This document shows, piece by piece, positions 8,630 to 17,793 of a stretch of 64,000 nt of DNA. Source of the DNA: Theionarchaea archaeon (GTDB lineage Archaea > Methanobacteriota_B > Thermococci > Methanofastidiosales > SZ-28-30); assembly GCA_018992685.1 (NCBI GenBank), contig JACVGT010000018.1:286578-350577 (forward strand), read 5' to 3'. The notes beneath the pieces were generated by a model. That model saw nothing but the letters and a program-made list of their open reading frames with translations, did no database searches and was not told the origin of the DNA. A program made the position numbers and the translations under genes. The stretch's first letter is position 1; the number at the start of each line of letters is the position of its first letter.

Positions 8630-8803
8630 GCGCGTCACCTCATCTAGTAACCCTGGGATACTAAAGAAAGTTTCTCTCCACTACAGGAATGAACGAGAAA
8701 GGGGTGCCCGGTTGGATAGTGTAGGGAGTCATAGAAGTGAATAAGGAAAAAAAAGGATCAGCAGGTTGAGTGCTGGTGGTTTCCCAAGAACACCAGAATC
8801 CTG

Positions 8804-9205
8804 CTAGGTTCCCTTTTTCAGAAATTTCGACCTTTTGAGATACAGGAAGCCAATCGATATGACAGGCACAACGAAGCCGATGGCTGCTGTTTTCTGTATT
8901 GTGTAACCCCAGATATCAAAGACGATCGTTACAGCACCGATCAAGAGGATCGCCCAGAATCCCCACTTTTTTCCCCGCCACAGTCCATATGCTGCAAAAA
9001 GCCCTGAAATTCCCAAAAAGAAGAACATCGCATGGAGCACAAGAGCTGTCGCCGCAGAAACAGGTACATCCAGAAATTGGTCAATTCCTCCTGAGAGACC
9101 GGCACCTGCAAATAGGAGCCTGCCGCAAGCCTGCAGAAAATTGAGAAGAGAGACCAAGAGACGGCTTTTCCCTGTGTTTTCAACGTTTTTCACATTTGTT
9201 TTCAT
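8804..9205 (-). CDS. Small four-helix membrane protein
   Basis: A 133-residue protein with three to four hydrophobic segments (about residues 16-38, 53-75, 83-98, 103-123) and a basic tail (KRSKFLKKGT). It has a ribosome binding site, GGGTGA, before ATG and a TATA-like CTTTTAAA near 9254-9261. No family is recognised. Positive-inside bias puts the C terminus in the cytoplasm. Confidence 0.65.
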   Translation of the reverse strand: MKTNVKNVENTGKSRLLVSLLNFLQACGRLLFAGAGLSGGIDQFLDVPVSAATALVLHAMFFFLGISGLFAAYGLWRGKKWGFWAILLIGAVTIVFDIWGYTIQKTAAIGFVVPVISIGFLYLKRSKFLKKGT

Positions 9206-9483
9206 TCACGTCACCCTGTGTGTCTTTCAACAGTAGGTGTAAGGGAATCCATCTTTAAAAGGATTCGTGGAACGGGGGTCGGCGACGATTTCTTGTACAG
9301 GAGAACCCTCCTTCATGATATCACGACTTTGGGCAGCCCGAGATAAGAAAGAAAAGGGAAAATAGTGAAAGAGAACAAGGCGGCTCTAGTCGATCTAGTG
9401 GCTGCTTCTGCCTCGGACTGGAACCCTGCAGCGGTCTGAACGTAGCTGAACCCCACAGCGTAAGATCAGCTCTGGAGGGACTG

Positions 9484-11112
9484 TCAGGTGAGCATTTTGA
9501 TCTTGTTGTCAAATACTTCTTCAAAAAAGGCAAGTGGCATGGTTCCTTCGTACAACATAGTGTCATGGAAGAACTTGTCAGTAAATGATGAACCCATCTT
9601 GGCTTTCACTCGTCCTTTCAGGTCCTTCAAAAGGTTCTTTCCAAGGAGGTACGATAAGGGATACGTGGGTAACATTGAGTACCATGTGACTTCACCCTGC
9701 GCTGCTGGCCGTTCCATACCAAAGTCCATCAGAAAAGCTACTGCCTCATCAAATCCCATCTCACCACGTGACAGGCTCACATCAACAATGATGCGGACAG
9801 CCCTCCACAGGACATCCCTCGACTGAATGAATTGGAGTTCTAGTGTGTCACAGAATCCCAGGTTCATCATCAATTCTTCACAATAGTGTGCCCAACCCTC
9901 AACCATTTCAGGACCGCTACATACCATTTTTGCATCGAACCCTGAAATCAGGGCCCATCTTACTTTGTCAGGATGCGTGCAGCTGGAAAACAGCTGGACA
10001 TGATGGCCAGGATATCCCTCATGGACACACCCATTAACTATGAATGGTTCATTATGCTCTCTCAGAAACGCTGGATCATCATGAGGGGTAACACGCAGAT
10101 ATCCCACGCGTTCATCTCCAACCACAGGAGCCGGGAAACATGCTGCCAAAGGAAGGATGTGTCTCATATGGACAGGCATGACATCGACTTCGTATTGTTC
10201 GCCTTCAGGAAGGGTTAGAACGTCATTATCGACAATGAACTGTCTGCTCTTTTTCACGTACGTACGGTACAGTTCCAGGATATCCTCGAACGTGGGAGGA
10301 TGTCCCTCTTTTATGAAATTCGTTACATATTCACTGGATTCTCCTGGAGCGATTCTTGATGCCAGTTCAGCCAGTCTGTTCTTCTCCTCGTGGTACCATT
10401 TCCAGCCGAGGGCTAGAATTTGATCTCCTGTATAAGGCAGCTTCCGCAGTGATAATAGGGTATCATAGTCTTTCCTACTGATAACCCAGGATGCTCCTGA
10501 TGGCGACAATCCTTTCAGGAAGGCACTGTGTTCTCCGATATGTTCTTCAACGGTACGTGCCCGTTCTTCTATCTCTTCAGCATCTCGTGAAGGAATTTCT
10601 TTTGAGGCTGCCTCGATAATATTCTGTAAGAGTAGGATGAGTCTTTCTGCTGACTTAACGGCCACATCCTGCCAGAAGGGGACGGGCGTAATGACACGCG
10701 TTCTGAATTCGGTTATGAACTGAGGAGATCTCTCTAACCTGGCCAGTATGGGGTAGAACCGGTCGGGGGTTCTCCTTGTGAACAGAGCAGTCAGGGCATC
10801 AGAGACCTGAAGGGCACAATCGGGATTTTTCTTGTAGTGCTGTAACACTTCATCTATGAAAAGAGATATCTTCAGTTGATGAATAGCCAATCTCCTGGTT
10901 ATTCTGTCATCAAAGCTCATCTGAGACTCATTAAGATCCTCAAATTGATGTAAAAATTCTCTATCCTGTTCAATATGTTTCTCATAGTCAGTAAGTGTTC
11001 CAGAAGGCATTAGTGTATCGTATTCAGTATATCCCAGGAGGGATGCTGAGAAGGGAAATCGCTCAAGGCGGGTCTTGAAAAAACCTTCCTCGATTTCTTT
11101 GAGATGATTCAT
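9484..11112 (-). CDS. DUF885-family metallopeptidase-like protein
   Basis: A 542-residue protein of the DUF885 family, related to M3/M32-type peptidases. The metal motif is HEGYPGHHVQ, an H-E-x-x-x-x-H-H variant typical of DUF885, with EGWAHYCEELM downstream supplying the third ligand. The protein has no signal peptide, so it should act in the cytoplasm, probably on peptides or carboxylate esters. Upstream of ATG 11112 the DNA is intergenic; it is a single-gene unit. The activity is inferred from the motif only. Confidence 0.88.
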   Translation of the reverse strand: MNHLKEIEEGFFKTRLERFPFSASLLGYTEYDTLMPSGTLTDYEKHIEQDREFLHQFEDLNESQMSFDDRITRRLAIHQLKISLFIDEVLQHYKKNPDCALQVSDALTALFTRRTPDRFYPILARLERSPQFITEFRTRVITPVPFWQDVAVKSAERLILLLQNIIEAASKEIPSRDAEEIEERARTVEEHIGEHSAFLKGLSPSGASWVISRKDYDTLLSLRKLPYTGDQILALGWKWYHEEKNRLAELASRIAPGESSEYVTNFIKEGHPPTFEDILELYRTYVKKSRQFIVDNDVLTLPEGEQYEVDVMPVHMRHILPLAACFPAPVVGDERVGYLRVTPHDDPAFLREHNEPFIVNGCVHEGYPGHHVQLFSSCTHPDKVRWALISGFDAKMVCSGPEMVEGWAHYCEELMMNLGFCDTLELQFIQSRDVLWRAVRIIVDVSLSRGEMGFDEAVAFLMDFGMERPAAQGEVTWYSMLPTYPLSYLLGKNLLKDLKGRVKAKMGSSFTDKFFHDTMLYEGTMPLAFFEEVFDNKIKMLT

Positions 11113-11611
11113 GCTTCTGTGTGCCTTGTTTCAACATTTAAAGGTACCTTTTGAGATTCATGTAATTCCAGTTGCAGGAGAATATCTCAAAGACACTCTT
11201 GAACCTTTACGTTTGATGAACGTTAAACCCAAAGTCTTTTTCAATCTGAACCTCGTATCAACCACGTGTACCCCTCTATTTTGACATCTCCATGCACGAT
11301 CTAACGATATGAAAAGCACGGAATGTGGCTATCCGATCGATGTAGCTTAAGAATATCGGTCATTCAAACGCTTTCGGGTGAGATACTGCAAGACCGAGCG
11401 AATATACTAATACAATCTAATGAAAGAGCTCGCTGAACGCGGTTTACTTCTAAATCAATGCAATGCATCTTTTTGGAGAAGGTTACAAAAATTCTCATCC
11501 CAAATTACTTATAATTTGCCACAAGAGAAAAGGATGACAATCCAGAAGCGAAATTGTCCCAAGAGATGAAGAGAACGTGAAATAGTGAGATCACATGAGC
11601 AGGTGAGTCAA
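11113..11611. other. Intergenic stretch upstream of orphan permease
   Basis: About 500 bases. TTACTTATAATT near 11505-11516 is the likely TATA box for the permease gene. No remnant of a substrate-binding protein or other transporter subunit could be recognised here. No repeats were seen. Confidence 0.35.
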
Positions 11612-12595
11612 ATGGGAATGAAGGAATATATCATAAAAAGGATACTATTGGTAATTCCCATTGTGATGGGAATCTCATTCATCGTTTTTGTGTTAATGTA
11701 TTCTTTGCCGGGAGATCCCATCGATGTCATTTATGGGATAACACGTGGAATGAGTCGTGAGCAGATACTTCATATCAAGGAAATCTACGGATTTGATAGA
11801 CCATGGTATATCCAGTATTTGTGCTGGCTCAGGGAATTTGCATCAGGAAACCTCGGGTTCTCACTCTTATCGGGAAGACCTGCCTCTGAAGAAATCATGA
11901 TGAGAATCCCCAATACTTTAGCATATCAAGTGAGTGCTTTGATTCTTTCTATAGCTCTGGCTGTACCAGCAGGTGTTGTATCTGCGGTTAAGCAGTACTC
12001 GAAAATCGACAACGTTGTCATGACAGGTGCTCTGCTGGGTGTTTCATTTCCCATATTCTTTTTGGGGTTGCTGCTGATCTTTCTGTTTGCCTTGGTACTG
12101 AAATGGTTTCCCAGTGGAGGGGCGCACTCGGTACAATACCTGGGAAAAGACGTTCCACAGACTTTCAGCTACTATCTCGACTACCTCAAACACATGACAT
12201 TACCCACCCTTACACTAGCTGTTGCGACAACTGCATATACTGCACGACTGGTGAGGTCCTCAATGCTCAGCGTCTTACGGGAGGATTACATAATAACGGC
12301 ACGCTCAAAAGGGCTGAAAGAACGAATAGTAATCTATAAGCATGCATTGAAAAATGCAATGCTTCCGGTCATCACTGTCATTGGATTGAGGCTTGCATTT
12401 ACCATTGCTGGAGCACCCATAACTGAAACAGTGTTTTCCTGGCCTGGGCTCGGCAAGTATTTTGTCTACGCTATACAGCGCAGAGAGTACTTCATCGTTA
12501 TTGGAGTGACTATTGTCTTGGCAATTCTTATCATGGTGGCGAACATTCTAATTGACATCTCCTATAGATGGTTGGACCCGAGGGTAACGCTTTAG
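11612..12595 (+). CDS. Orphan DppB/OppB-type ABC permease
   Basis: A 327-residue inner-membrane permease of the dipeptide/oligopeptide (DppB) family. It has the N-terminal MKEYIIKRILLVIPIVMGISFIVFVL helix, the conserved LPGDP segment, a binding-protein-dependent transport loop (DYIITARSKGLKER...HALKNAMLPVITVIG), and the usual end WLDPRV. ATG 11612 is preceded by GGTGAG; ATG 11618 is also possible. Everything needed for a subunit is intact. However, there is no DppC, ATPase or binding protein on either side; the next gene is on the other strand. It may work with subunits elsewhere or be the survivor of a lost operon. Confidence 0.9.
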   Translation: MGMKEYIIKRILLVIPIVMGISFIVFVLMYSLPGDPIDVIYGITRGMSREQILHIKEIYGFDRPWYIQYLCWLREFASGNLGFSLLSGRPASEEIMMRIPNTLAYQVSALILSIALAVPAGVVSAVKQYSKIDNVVMTGALLGVSFPIFFLGLLLIFLFALVLKWFPSGGAHSVQYLGKDVPQTFSYYLDYLKHMTLPTLTLAVATTAYTARLVRSSMLSVLREDYIITARSKGLKERIVIYKHALKNAMLPVITVIGLRLAFTIAGAPITETVFSWPGLGKYFVYAIQRREYFIVIGVTIVLAILIMVANILIDISYRWLDPRVTL

Positions 12596-12637
12596 ATACA
12601 GATGCTGACTCCTCAAAATGTTGGTTTCATGAGGTGT

Positions 12638-13579
12638 TCACCTGTCTATATAGTCAATGGGGCAGTAGAAAATGCCATGTCCATCATGGTAATCACTGAT
12701 AATTCCCTGTTCTTTCAAATAGGACATTATTTTAAACATTCTAAATTCTTTTGCAGGGTCTTTTGGATATCTGACATCTGCCAATAGGTAGTTTCCTATT
12801 TTGAAGAAAAGCGTAGAAGTAGGGAGATGAGAAAACAGGCCTACGATGTATTTTTCGTAGTGCGTTTGAAAACACATGGTAATGCTGCTGTAAATATCAT
12901 ATCCTCGGGGATAATAGCATGACAGTATGGTACAATAGTCTCTTAGAGTTTTTTTCCATTCCAAATATTTTCTCCAGCTTATCGGAAATCTCTTTCTCAG
13001 GTTGCTGAAATTCTTCCTCAAGTCTTCGTAGAAGTAATGATACAGAATCCAATCTTCTTCATCCCATTGAGGGGATTGGGGTGTCACATCTAGGCAGGAT
13101 CTTTCGATAGTTCCTCTCTGCTTCAATAGGGTGTCGATTGAATGAAAGGATTTTTCCCATGTAGTATTTTTGATGATGGGCGTAAAGATTTGTCCCAGGA
13201 GCCCTTCTCCTACTGTTCGTATGTATCCGGGGAATTCTCTAAAATCTGTTGGTTCATCGTATAGTGCAAGAACGTTCCAATCCCCCTGATAGACGGATAG
13301 ATACGTTAATCCGGGATAGTCTGAACATTCGTTGAAGATTCTGTATTTGTCTTCGAACAAGAGAAGTGCCCCTCTTTTTTCTGAACTAGGCTTCAGGCGC
13401 GGTTTTGAGGGTGTGATCACCCCTTCTTCTTCAGCCTTGTGTGCATAGTTACTCACTGAGGTTACTGGACGGTTAACGAGCTTTGCCACTCTCTTGTTGG
13501 AAATCCAGGGATCATCGTATCTCAACTGGTAGATCTGATGCTTCAGATTTTGTATTTCCTCTTCGGAGAGTCTCGTCAT
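12638..13579 (-). CDS. Helix-turn-helix regulator-like protein
   Basis: A 313-residue protein. Residues 1-60 (IYQLRYDDPWISNKRVAKLVNRPVTSV...AEEEGVI) form a winged-helix DNA-binding domain of the AsnC/Lrp-like type. The large C-terminal region is rich in Tyr and Trp and matches nothing I recognise; it could be a sensor domain. GGTGATATT directly precedes the ATG. Its 3' end faces the orphan permease 42 bases away. Confidence 0.6.
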   Translation of the reverse strand: MTRLSEEEIQNLKHQIYQLRYDDPWISNKRVAKLVNRPVTSVSNYAHKAEEEGVITPSKPRLKPSSEKRGALLLFEDKYRIFNECSDYPGLTYLSVYQGDWNVLALYDEPTDFREFPGYIRTVGEGLLGQIFTPIIKNTTWEKSFHSIDTLLKQRGTIERSCLDVTPQSPQWDEEDWILYHYFYEDLRKNFSNLRKRFPISWRKYLEWKKTLRDYCTILSCYYPRGYDIYSSITMCFQTHYEKYIVGLFSHLPTSTLFFKIGNYLLADVRYPKDPAKEFRMFKIMSYLKEQGIISDYHDGHGIFYCPIDYIDR

Positions 13580-13868
13580 AATATCACCATGTAAGGTTGT
13601 GATGAGTTCCTAATCAAGTATTCTACAGCAAAAGGTAAAAAAGGGTTTGGTAAATCCCACTTGATGTGCCACACACTCTCATGCAATAGCGAATCTGGCT
13701 GATGTAGTTCCATCACTCTATTTCTTGAACTCTCATTCTGGTAAGATGTAATTCTCGAGCGACGTTAGAACTAAAGACTCATGAACTACAACCTGACTTT
13801 GAAGCAGGTCCATTTCTCACAGCAGGAGTACGTCTGATCACTAATACATCACGCTTCTCAAGCTGTGG

Positions 13869-14384
13869 TTAGCACTGCATAGACTCCGCAATCTTGATCA
13901 TCTCAACCATTACTGCTTCTTTACCGCCCGAAAGATCAGCAATGAGAGAGATGGCCACGTTATCACAGTCCCAGCGAAGACTGTATGGGCCGGGAATTGA
14001 AAACCAGCCTTTGATCCCGTTCACAGTGACTACTGTTTCGCCCGGATAAGGGTGATGCTCCTGTTCATCATTGTGCCATTCCGATAAGGTGATCCTTCTT
14101 CCATTCGAATCTTCATATATCAATGTTATCTTGTCTTTACTCACATGAGCGCCCAGAAATGTGAAATCAGCGGGCAGATATTCTGGTTCAATTATTTCAA
14201 ATGGAATCCCTTCCTGGGCCCTTTCGACACTTATGAGTTCATCCCGCATGACCAGCGATGGAGACGGTGTGTAACATGGCGCCAGAGAAGACTCTGGCAT
14301 TCTCTTCACCAGTAAAGAGATACTCACGATCAGGAAAATGCTAATTAGTCCAACGAACATCCATTTTACTTTCATGTCATACAT
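13869..14384 (-). CDS. Membrane-anchored DUF4367-like protein
   Basis: The reading frame is open from TTG 14429; ATG 14384 (MYDMKVKWMF) is the more likely start, giving 171 residues. One membrane helix (about residues 5-28) is followed by an extracellular part with YLPADFTFLGAHVS...ITLIYED, an NGIKGWF segment, and DNVAISLIADL...EMIKIAESM. This order resembles DUF4367-type domains of anti-sigma-like and sporulation proteins. The gene follows the frameshifted gene at 14439-15021 by about 55 bases and is probably cotranscribed. Function unknown. Confidence 0.6.
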   Translation of the reverse strand: MYDMKVKWMFVGLISIFLIVSISLLVKRMPESSLAPCYTPSPSLVMRDELISVERAQEGIPFEIIEPEYLPADFTFLGAHVSKDKITLIYEDSNGRRITLSEWHNDEQEHHPYPGETVVTVNGIKGWFSIPGPYSLRWDCDNVAISLIADLSGGKEAVMVEMIKIAESMQC

Positions 14385-14438
14385 CTCATGTCTTGATAAC
14401 TCTTTGCTGCCGGTGGCTTCCACATGCAAGAAGGCATG

Positions 14439-15021
14439 TCAGTAAGGCCAATAAACGACCACTGCTTGTCCTTCCACATCATATCGTTGACCTACACAGT
14501 CGTTAAAGCCAGAATAGAAATCCACTCCACAGTAGTACCAGTCTGTTGACGTTGGAAAGTCGTCGTAATCTGATCGCAAGTGGAAAACTCCATCTGACGG
14601 TGGACACGTGGGAGTTGAACTGCATTCAGCATTAAACATTATCGAAACGTATCTATCATTGGCATCATCCCAGGCGAGGTGTTCTTGGTGAATGTCCGCG
14701 TAAATGCTACAGGAGGGATTGGTTTGTGTACATCCCGTTTCAGCACAGTCGTTGTCAGGATTTAGTGCCCAGTACCATGTATAACTACCGGTCCACACGT
14801 AAAACCAGGCATAGTAAGTCCCCTTCACTTTCAGACGTTCCTTGAACTTCCGATATTCTGGATCCAGGTGCCCCCCCGCCTGGCTTCACTTTCAGAATCT
14901 CCATTCTGGGATCGAGAGGTTCTGGTACATATATTGGCTTCATTTCCATGATTCTATGAATATTTTCATGAATCAATGCCTCAGGAACTTCTGCACGGAT
15001 GATCATTCTTATCGCCTCCAT
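14439..15021 (-). CDS. Secreted-looking Cys/Tyr/Trp-rich protein, frameshifted in a G7 run
   Basis: Two frames look like one gene split by a one-base shift. The first (start 15021) reads MEAIRMIIRAEVPEALIH...DPRMEILKVKPGG, then degenerates. The second continues as HLDPEYRKFKERLKVKG and YYAWFYVW..., ending YDVEGQAVVVYWPY. The switch falls at a run of seven C (G on the coding strand) at 14871-14877; removing one G joins the frames. The second half has paired cysteines (NDCAETGCTQTNPSC, CSSTPTCPP) as in extracellular proteins, but no signal peptide is visible. A TATA box, GTTTATATA, lies near 15054-15062. This may be a sequencing error, a phase-variable tract, or a true mutation. Confidence 0.6.
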
Positions 15022-15165
15022 TTCTCTTATATTTATACTATTTAGTTAATGAAATATATAAACTTTGCGGATAGGATCTGAAATGTGGAATTCTAAAGCG
15101 GAATGATCGAGATAAGATACAGTTTCAGGAATTCAAGCATAATTTGAGGAAGTCAGTCAATCCAA

Positions 15166-15357
15166 TTGCAAAAAAAGTATCATATGGGGGTACACAAAGC
15201 GTATGAATGGCTGGAAAGACTCCATGAGTGCTTTACAGTGTTCACAGAATATTTCCCTAATAGGCTTCCCATGTATGATTCTTTCCTCTTCATGTTTGAA
15301 ACTGATTACGAGGATTTTTTGTTGACTGTTCAACCTTCTGGGAGAGGGTATCAGTAG
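15166..15357 (+). CDS. Possible small protein or gene remnant
   Basis: A 63-codon frame from TTG with a protein-like, aromatic-rich sequence (HKAYEWLERLHECF, FPNRLPMYDSFLFMFETDYEDF). There is no ribosome binding site. TATATA near 15053-15060 on this strand could be a promoter element. I do not recognise it. A fragment of a decayed mobile gene is as likely as a working gene. Confidence 0.25.
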   Translation: MQKKYHMGVHKAYEWLERLHECFTVFTEYFPNRLPMYDSFLFMFETDYEDFLLTVQPSGRGYQ

Positions 15358-15375
15358 ATGGCTCAAAAATTGTAA

Positions 15376-15492
15376 TGGCACGGTGCCACTCATTGAGTAA
15401 TTTCACATCAAAATGAGCCCAAATTCCAAGAAAATACAGCCAAGTGAATGGCACTGTGCCAAAATATACACAAAATCAATGGCACTGTGCCA
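15376..15492. repeat. Three copies of a 13-bp palindrome TGGCAC-N-GTGCCA
   Basis: Copies lie at 15376-15388 (centre G), 15449-15461 and 15480-15492 (centre T). All three are exact 6+6 palindromes around one base, with centre-to-centre distances of 73 and 31. They lie in a gene-free AT-rich stretch between a possible small frame and tRNA-Thr. Such arrays usually bind a dimeric regulator. No neighbouring start codon makes a clear target, so a replication, integration or long-range role is also possible. Confidence 0.7.
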
Positions 15493-15624
15493 ATCAAAAT
15501 TCTTTAGATAACTGAATTCAAAAGTTTTAACAATTCAAATTATCGTGCGAGCTTTTGCAGGAGCAGAGTTACTGAAAGTGAGAATGAAAAGAGGAAAAGT
15601 TGTTAGGGATCAAAACAAGTTAAA

Positions 15625-15701
15625 TGGAGCCCCGAGCGGGATCCGAACCCGCGACCTCCCGCTTACCAAGCGGGCGCTATACCAGGCTAAGCCATCGGGG
15701 C
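15625..15701 (-). tRNA. tRNA-Thr (anticodon GGT)
   Basis: On the minus strand, the acceptor GCCCCGA (15701-15695) pairs with TCGGGGC. The anticodon stem CCCGC/GCGGG holds the loop TTGGTAA, giving anticodon GGT. The T arm is GCGGGTTCGGATCCCGC. The discriminator is T at 15628, and CCA is encoded at 15627-15625. There is no intron. GTTTAAATAG near 15727-15736 is a suitable TATA box. The sequence just past its 3' end carries the palindrome repeats, so it could also mark an old integration site. Confidence 0.95.
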
Positions 15702-15806
15702 GTATCTCCTTCTTCACCTAAAGACTATTTAAACATTGTGTTCCGAAAGCAAGTATCGTATGGAGCTCACCTCAAGCAATAGGCATCAAACCCCAATCAC
15801 CATTTC

Positions 15807-17078
15807 TCAATGGCCCATTCTCTCTCTGATCTCATCGATATACAACTGCAGTTTTCTGTACTGGAGTGGTTCCAGCGGTTTCGGATGAGCCAGATCATTT
15901 CTGATCTCGTTCATTTCTATTAATCGTCCCTTTATCCATCCAATGCTGACAAAATATTGCTCAAATAAATCCCAATTGTTAAATCTCTGAGCCCGGTGTA
16001 AGATTATAGACAAGTAATTAGGAAAATCAGTGTAGTGCAGCAGCGAATAAACTGTTTTTTTCCTGATTCGAGCATCATGCTGACGTGCCTTTAACCGTTC
16101 TAGAGTATCAGGTGGAATGCGCTCCTCCCATTGTTCAGATCCTTTCTGCAGCACGTTTTCCAGAAATGCCCTGAATTCTTCCTCAAACTCGGCCAGAACA
16201 GTATAGGCCTGCGGGTTGCTGTGAATACCCTGCTGCACATTCTCAGCAAACTCCTCTAGAACCGGAGCCAAAACATATTCCCGTAAGAATCGCTTGTACG
16301 CCTTTCTATCCTCAACGGTAAAGTGAAGTGGATCTCTATAATACTTGATGATGCTTTTTTCCTTCATTTCTTCCAGGATCCCGGAAATATCTTCCAAGGA
16401 TATACCGCATTCCCTCAACTTGCGGAAAAAGATCCTCTCCTCCCTGGGTTCATGCAGCAGCAGTACCCGAAATATGTTCAACTCCTTGGAAATACCTCCC
16501 AGATACTTATCAAAGGACAGAATACGTTCTTCATTCATGTAATACTTCTCAAAATAAACATACACGTCAGGTGGAGTGACCACCGCCCAGTTCACGGGAC
16601 CTGAAGCTGTATATTGATGGACCTTCCTGGCAAATCCAGCGTCCATCAGGAGAGACTTTAAGACCACCACGAGGTCTTGGATCACAGGAAGCGGTGCCAC
16701 CAGTCTAACCTCTGGATGAACTGAAGGAAGATGCCTCCCCTGTGATAGCAGGTGTCCCAGGTATTTCAGGACCACATATGAGCCTTCCACGTTGAGCTTC
16801 TTGCAGTGCTCAAAAATGTCCCCAGCCCTCTCATGCAGCAGGTCAGCTGCGATCTGCTCCCCCTTTGCCGTACATCTCAGTACCTGTACTTTCCCCCACG
16901 TGTCCTTCTCCAGCAAATCATAGCCGTGCAGTATGCCTGTTGGCCCTGAAACATCTGCAGCGAGGACGCCTTTTCCAGATACATTCTGTTTAACAAACAC
17001 ATCTACCAGGCAGTCAAGCACCTTATCAGTATCAAACCCGTACCTGTCGAGCGTCTTCCGCAGCGTTCTGAGGTTCAC
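15807..17078 (-). CDS. HEPN-domain protein with N-terminal winged helix
   Basis: A 423-residue protein. The C-terminal 70 residues (NYLSIILHRAQRFNNWDLFEQYF...MNEIRNDLAH) have a helical pattern ending in RNDLAH, the R-x4-H active motif of HEPN RNases (similar to Swt1-type HEPN). Residues 185-260 contain a winged-helix-like stretch (LNIFRVLLLHEP...ILEEMKEKSIIKYY). HEPN proteins are frequent toxins or RNA-cutting effectors in defence systems. No antitoxin nucleotidyltransferase (MNT) gene is next to it. The N-terminal 180 residues are unassigned. The start at 17078 lacks a clear ribosome binding site. Confidence 0.6.
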   Translation of the reverse strand: MNLRTLRKTLDRYGFDTDKVLDCLVDVFVKQNVSGKGVLAADVSGPTGILHGYDLLEKDTWGKVQVLRCTAKGEQIAADLLHERAGDIFEHCKKLNVEGSYVVLKYLGHLLSQGRHLPSVHPEVRLVAPLPVIQDLVVVLKSLLMDAGFARKVHQYTASGPVNWAVVTPPDVYVYFEKYYMNEERILSFDKYLGGISKELNIFRVLLLHEPREERIFFRKLRECGISLEDISGILEEMKEKSIIKYYRDPLHFTVEDRKAYKRFLREYVLAPVLEEFAENVQQGIHSNPQAYTVLAEFEEEFRAFLENVLQKGSEQWEERIPPDTLERLKARQHDARIRKKTVYSLLHYTDFPNYLSIILHRAQRFNNWDLFEQYFVSIGWIKGRLIEMNEIRNDLAHPKPLEPLQYRKLQLYIDEIRERMGH

Positions 17079-17169
17079 GGACTGGAAACTGAATCACAGG
17101 TTATAAGGATTTCCCTGTACGCCTCCCGATTACACCTTTACTTGTAAACTGCCTGCAAAACCTCTGCCA

Positions 17170-17187
17170 TGACAAATTTTTTTGTCA
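17170..17187. promoter_or_regulatory. Palindromic operator before the membrane regulator gene
   Basis: TGACAAATTTTTTTGTCA is a 7+7 inverted repeat separated by four T. It lies about 30 bases upstream of the TATA-like CTTTTATTC (17215-17223), and a further half site (TAGTCAAA) lies between. Its place next to a winged-helix gene suggests autoregulation. Confidence 0.5.
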
Positions 17188-17244
17188 AAAAATCAGAGAA
17201 ATTAGTCAAAAAAGCTTTTATTCTTCCATTTCGTACTGGATACC

Positions 17245-17793
17245 ATGAAAGATAGAGAGGACATCATGCTGAATTCCCTGAATCACCGTGTGAGAAGAGA
17301 TATTCTTCGACTCATCAAAGGCAAAGGGAGTGCCACCTACACGCAAATCCTGGACAGAGTGGAATCACCCACAGGAAAGCTCAATTATCATCTCAAACAG
17401 CTGGCAGGGCTCATTGAAAAGACAGCATCTGACGAATATGAACTGACACCACTCGGGGAGAAAGCAGTGGAAATCCTGGAGGCCATCCAGACAGACGGGC
17501 TGGATGAATACTTCAGCGAGGTCAGTGAGGCACAGACCCAGAGCATATCTCCTCTGATGAAGGGATTGTTCAGGGGAGGTATTGCAGTAGCTGTCTTCTT
17601 ACTGGGATTCTGGACGTTCATGGGGTACCTCATGTATACCACAGGTGCACCGCTTGCAGTGTGGGTTATCCTGGTCATTCTGTATGCCCTGGGAGTTGCA
17701 CTGCTCTTGTTCTTGGTTACCGTGTACAAGACTGCTCCTGAATACATTGAACGGGTAGAATCCCGTATATTCAGGGGAAACCATGAGAAATAG
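17245..17793 (+). CDS. Winged-helix regulator with two membrane helices
   Basis: A 182-residue protein. Residues 1-75 form an ArsR-like winged helix (LNSLNHRVRRDILRLIKGKGSATYTQIL...GKLNYHLKQLAGLI...YELTPLG). After a linker there are two hydrophobic segments (about residues 112-133 and 138-162) and a short charged tail. This makes a membrane-tethered DNA-binding protein. Its last 11 bases overlap the next gene, a HExxH membrane protein, so the two are translated together. A palindromic operator lies upstream. The family is common in archaea, but the signals it responds to are unknown. Confidence 0.75.
   Translation: MKDREDIMLNSLNHRVRRDILRLIKGKGSATYTQILDRVESPTGKLNYHLKQLAGLIEKTASDEYELTPLGEKAVEILEAIQTDGLDEYFSEVSEAQTQSISPLMKGLFRGGIAVAVFLLGFWTFMGYLMYTTGAPLAVWVILVILYALGVALLLFLVTVYKTAPEYIERVESRIFRGNHEK

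Noticed and set aside
15376-15492. TGGCAC elements as sigma-54 promoters
   Set aside because: TGGCAC is the -24 element of bacterial sigma-54 promoters, but the copies are full palindromes, lack the -12 TTGC, and the window is archaeal.
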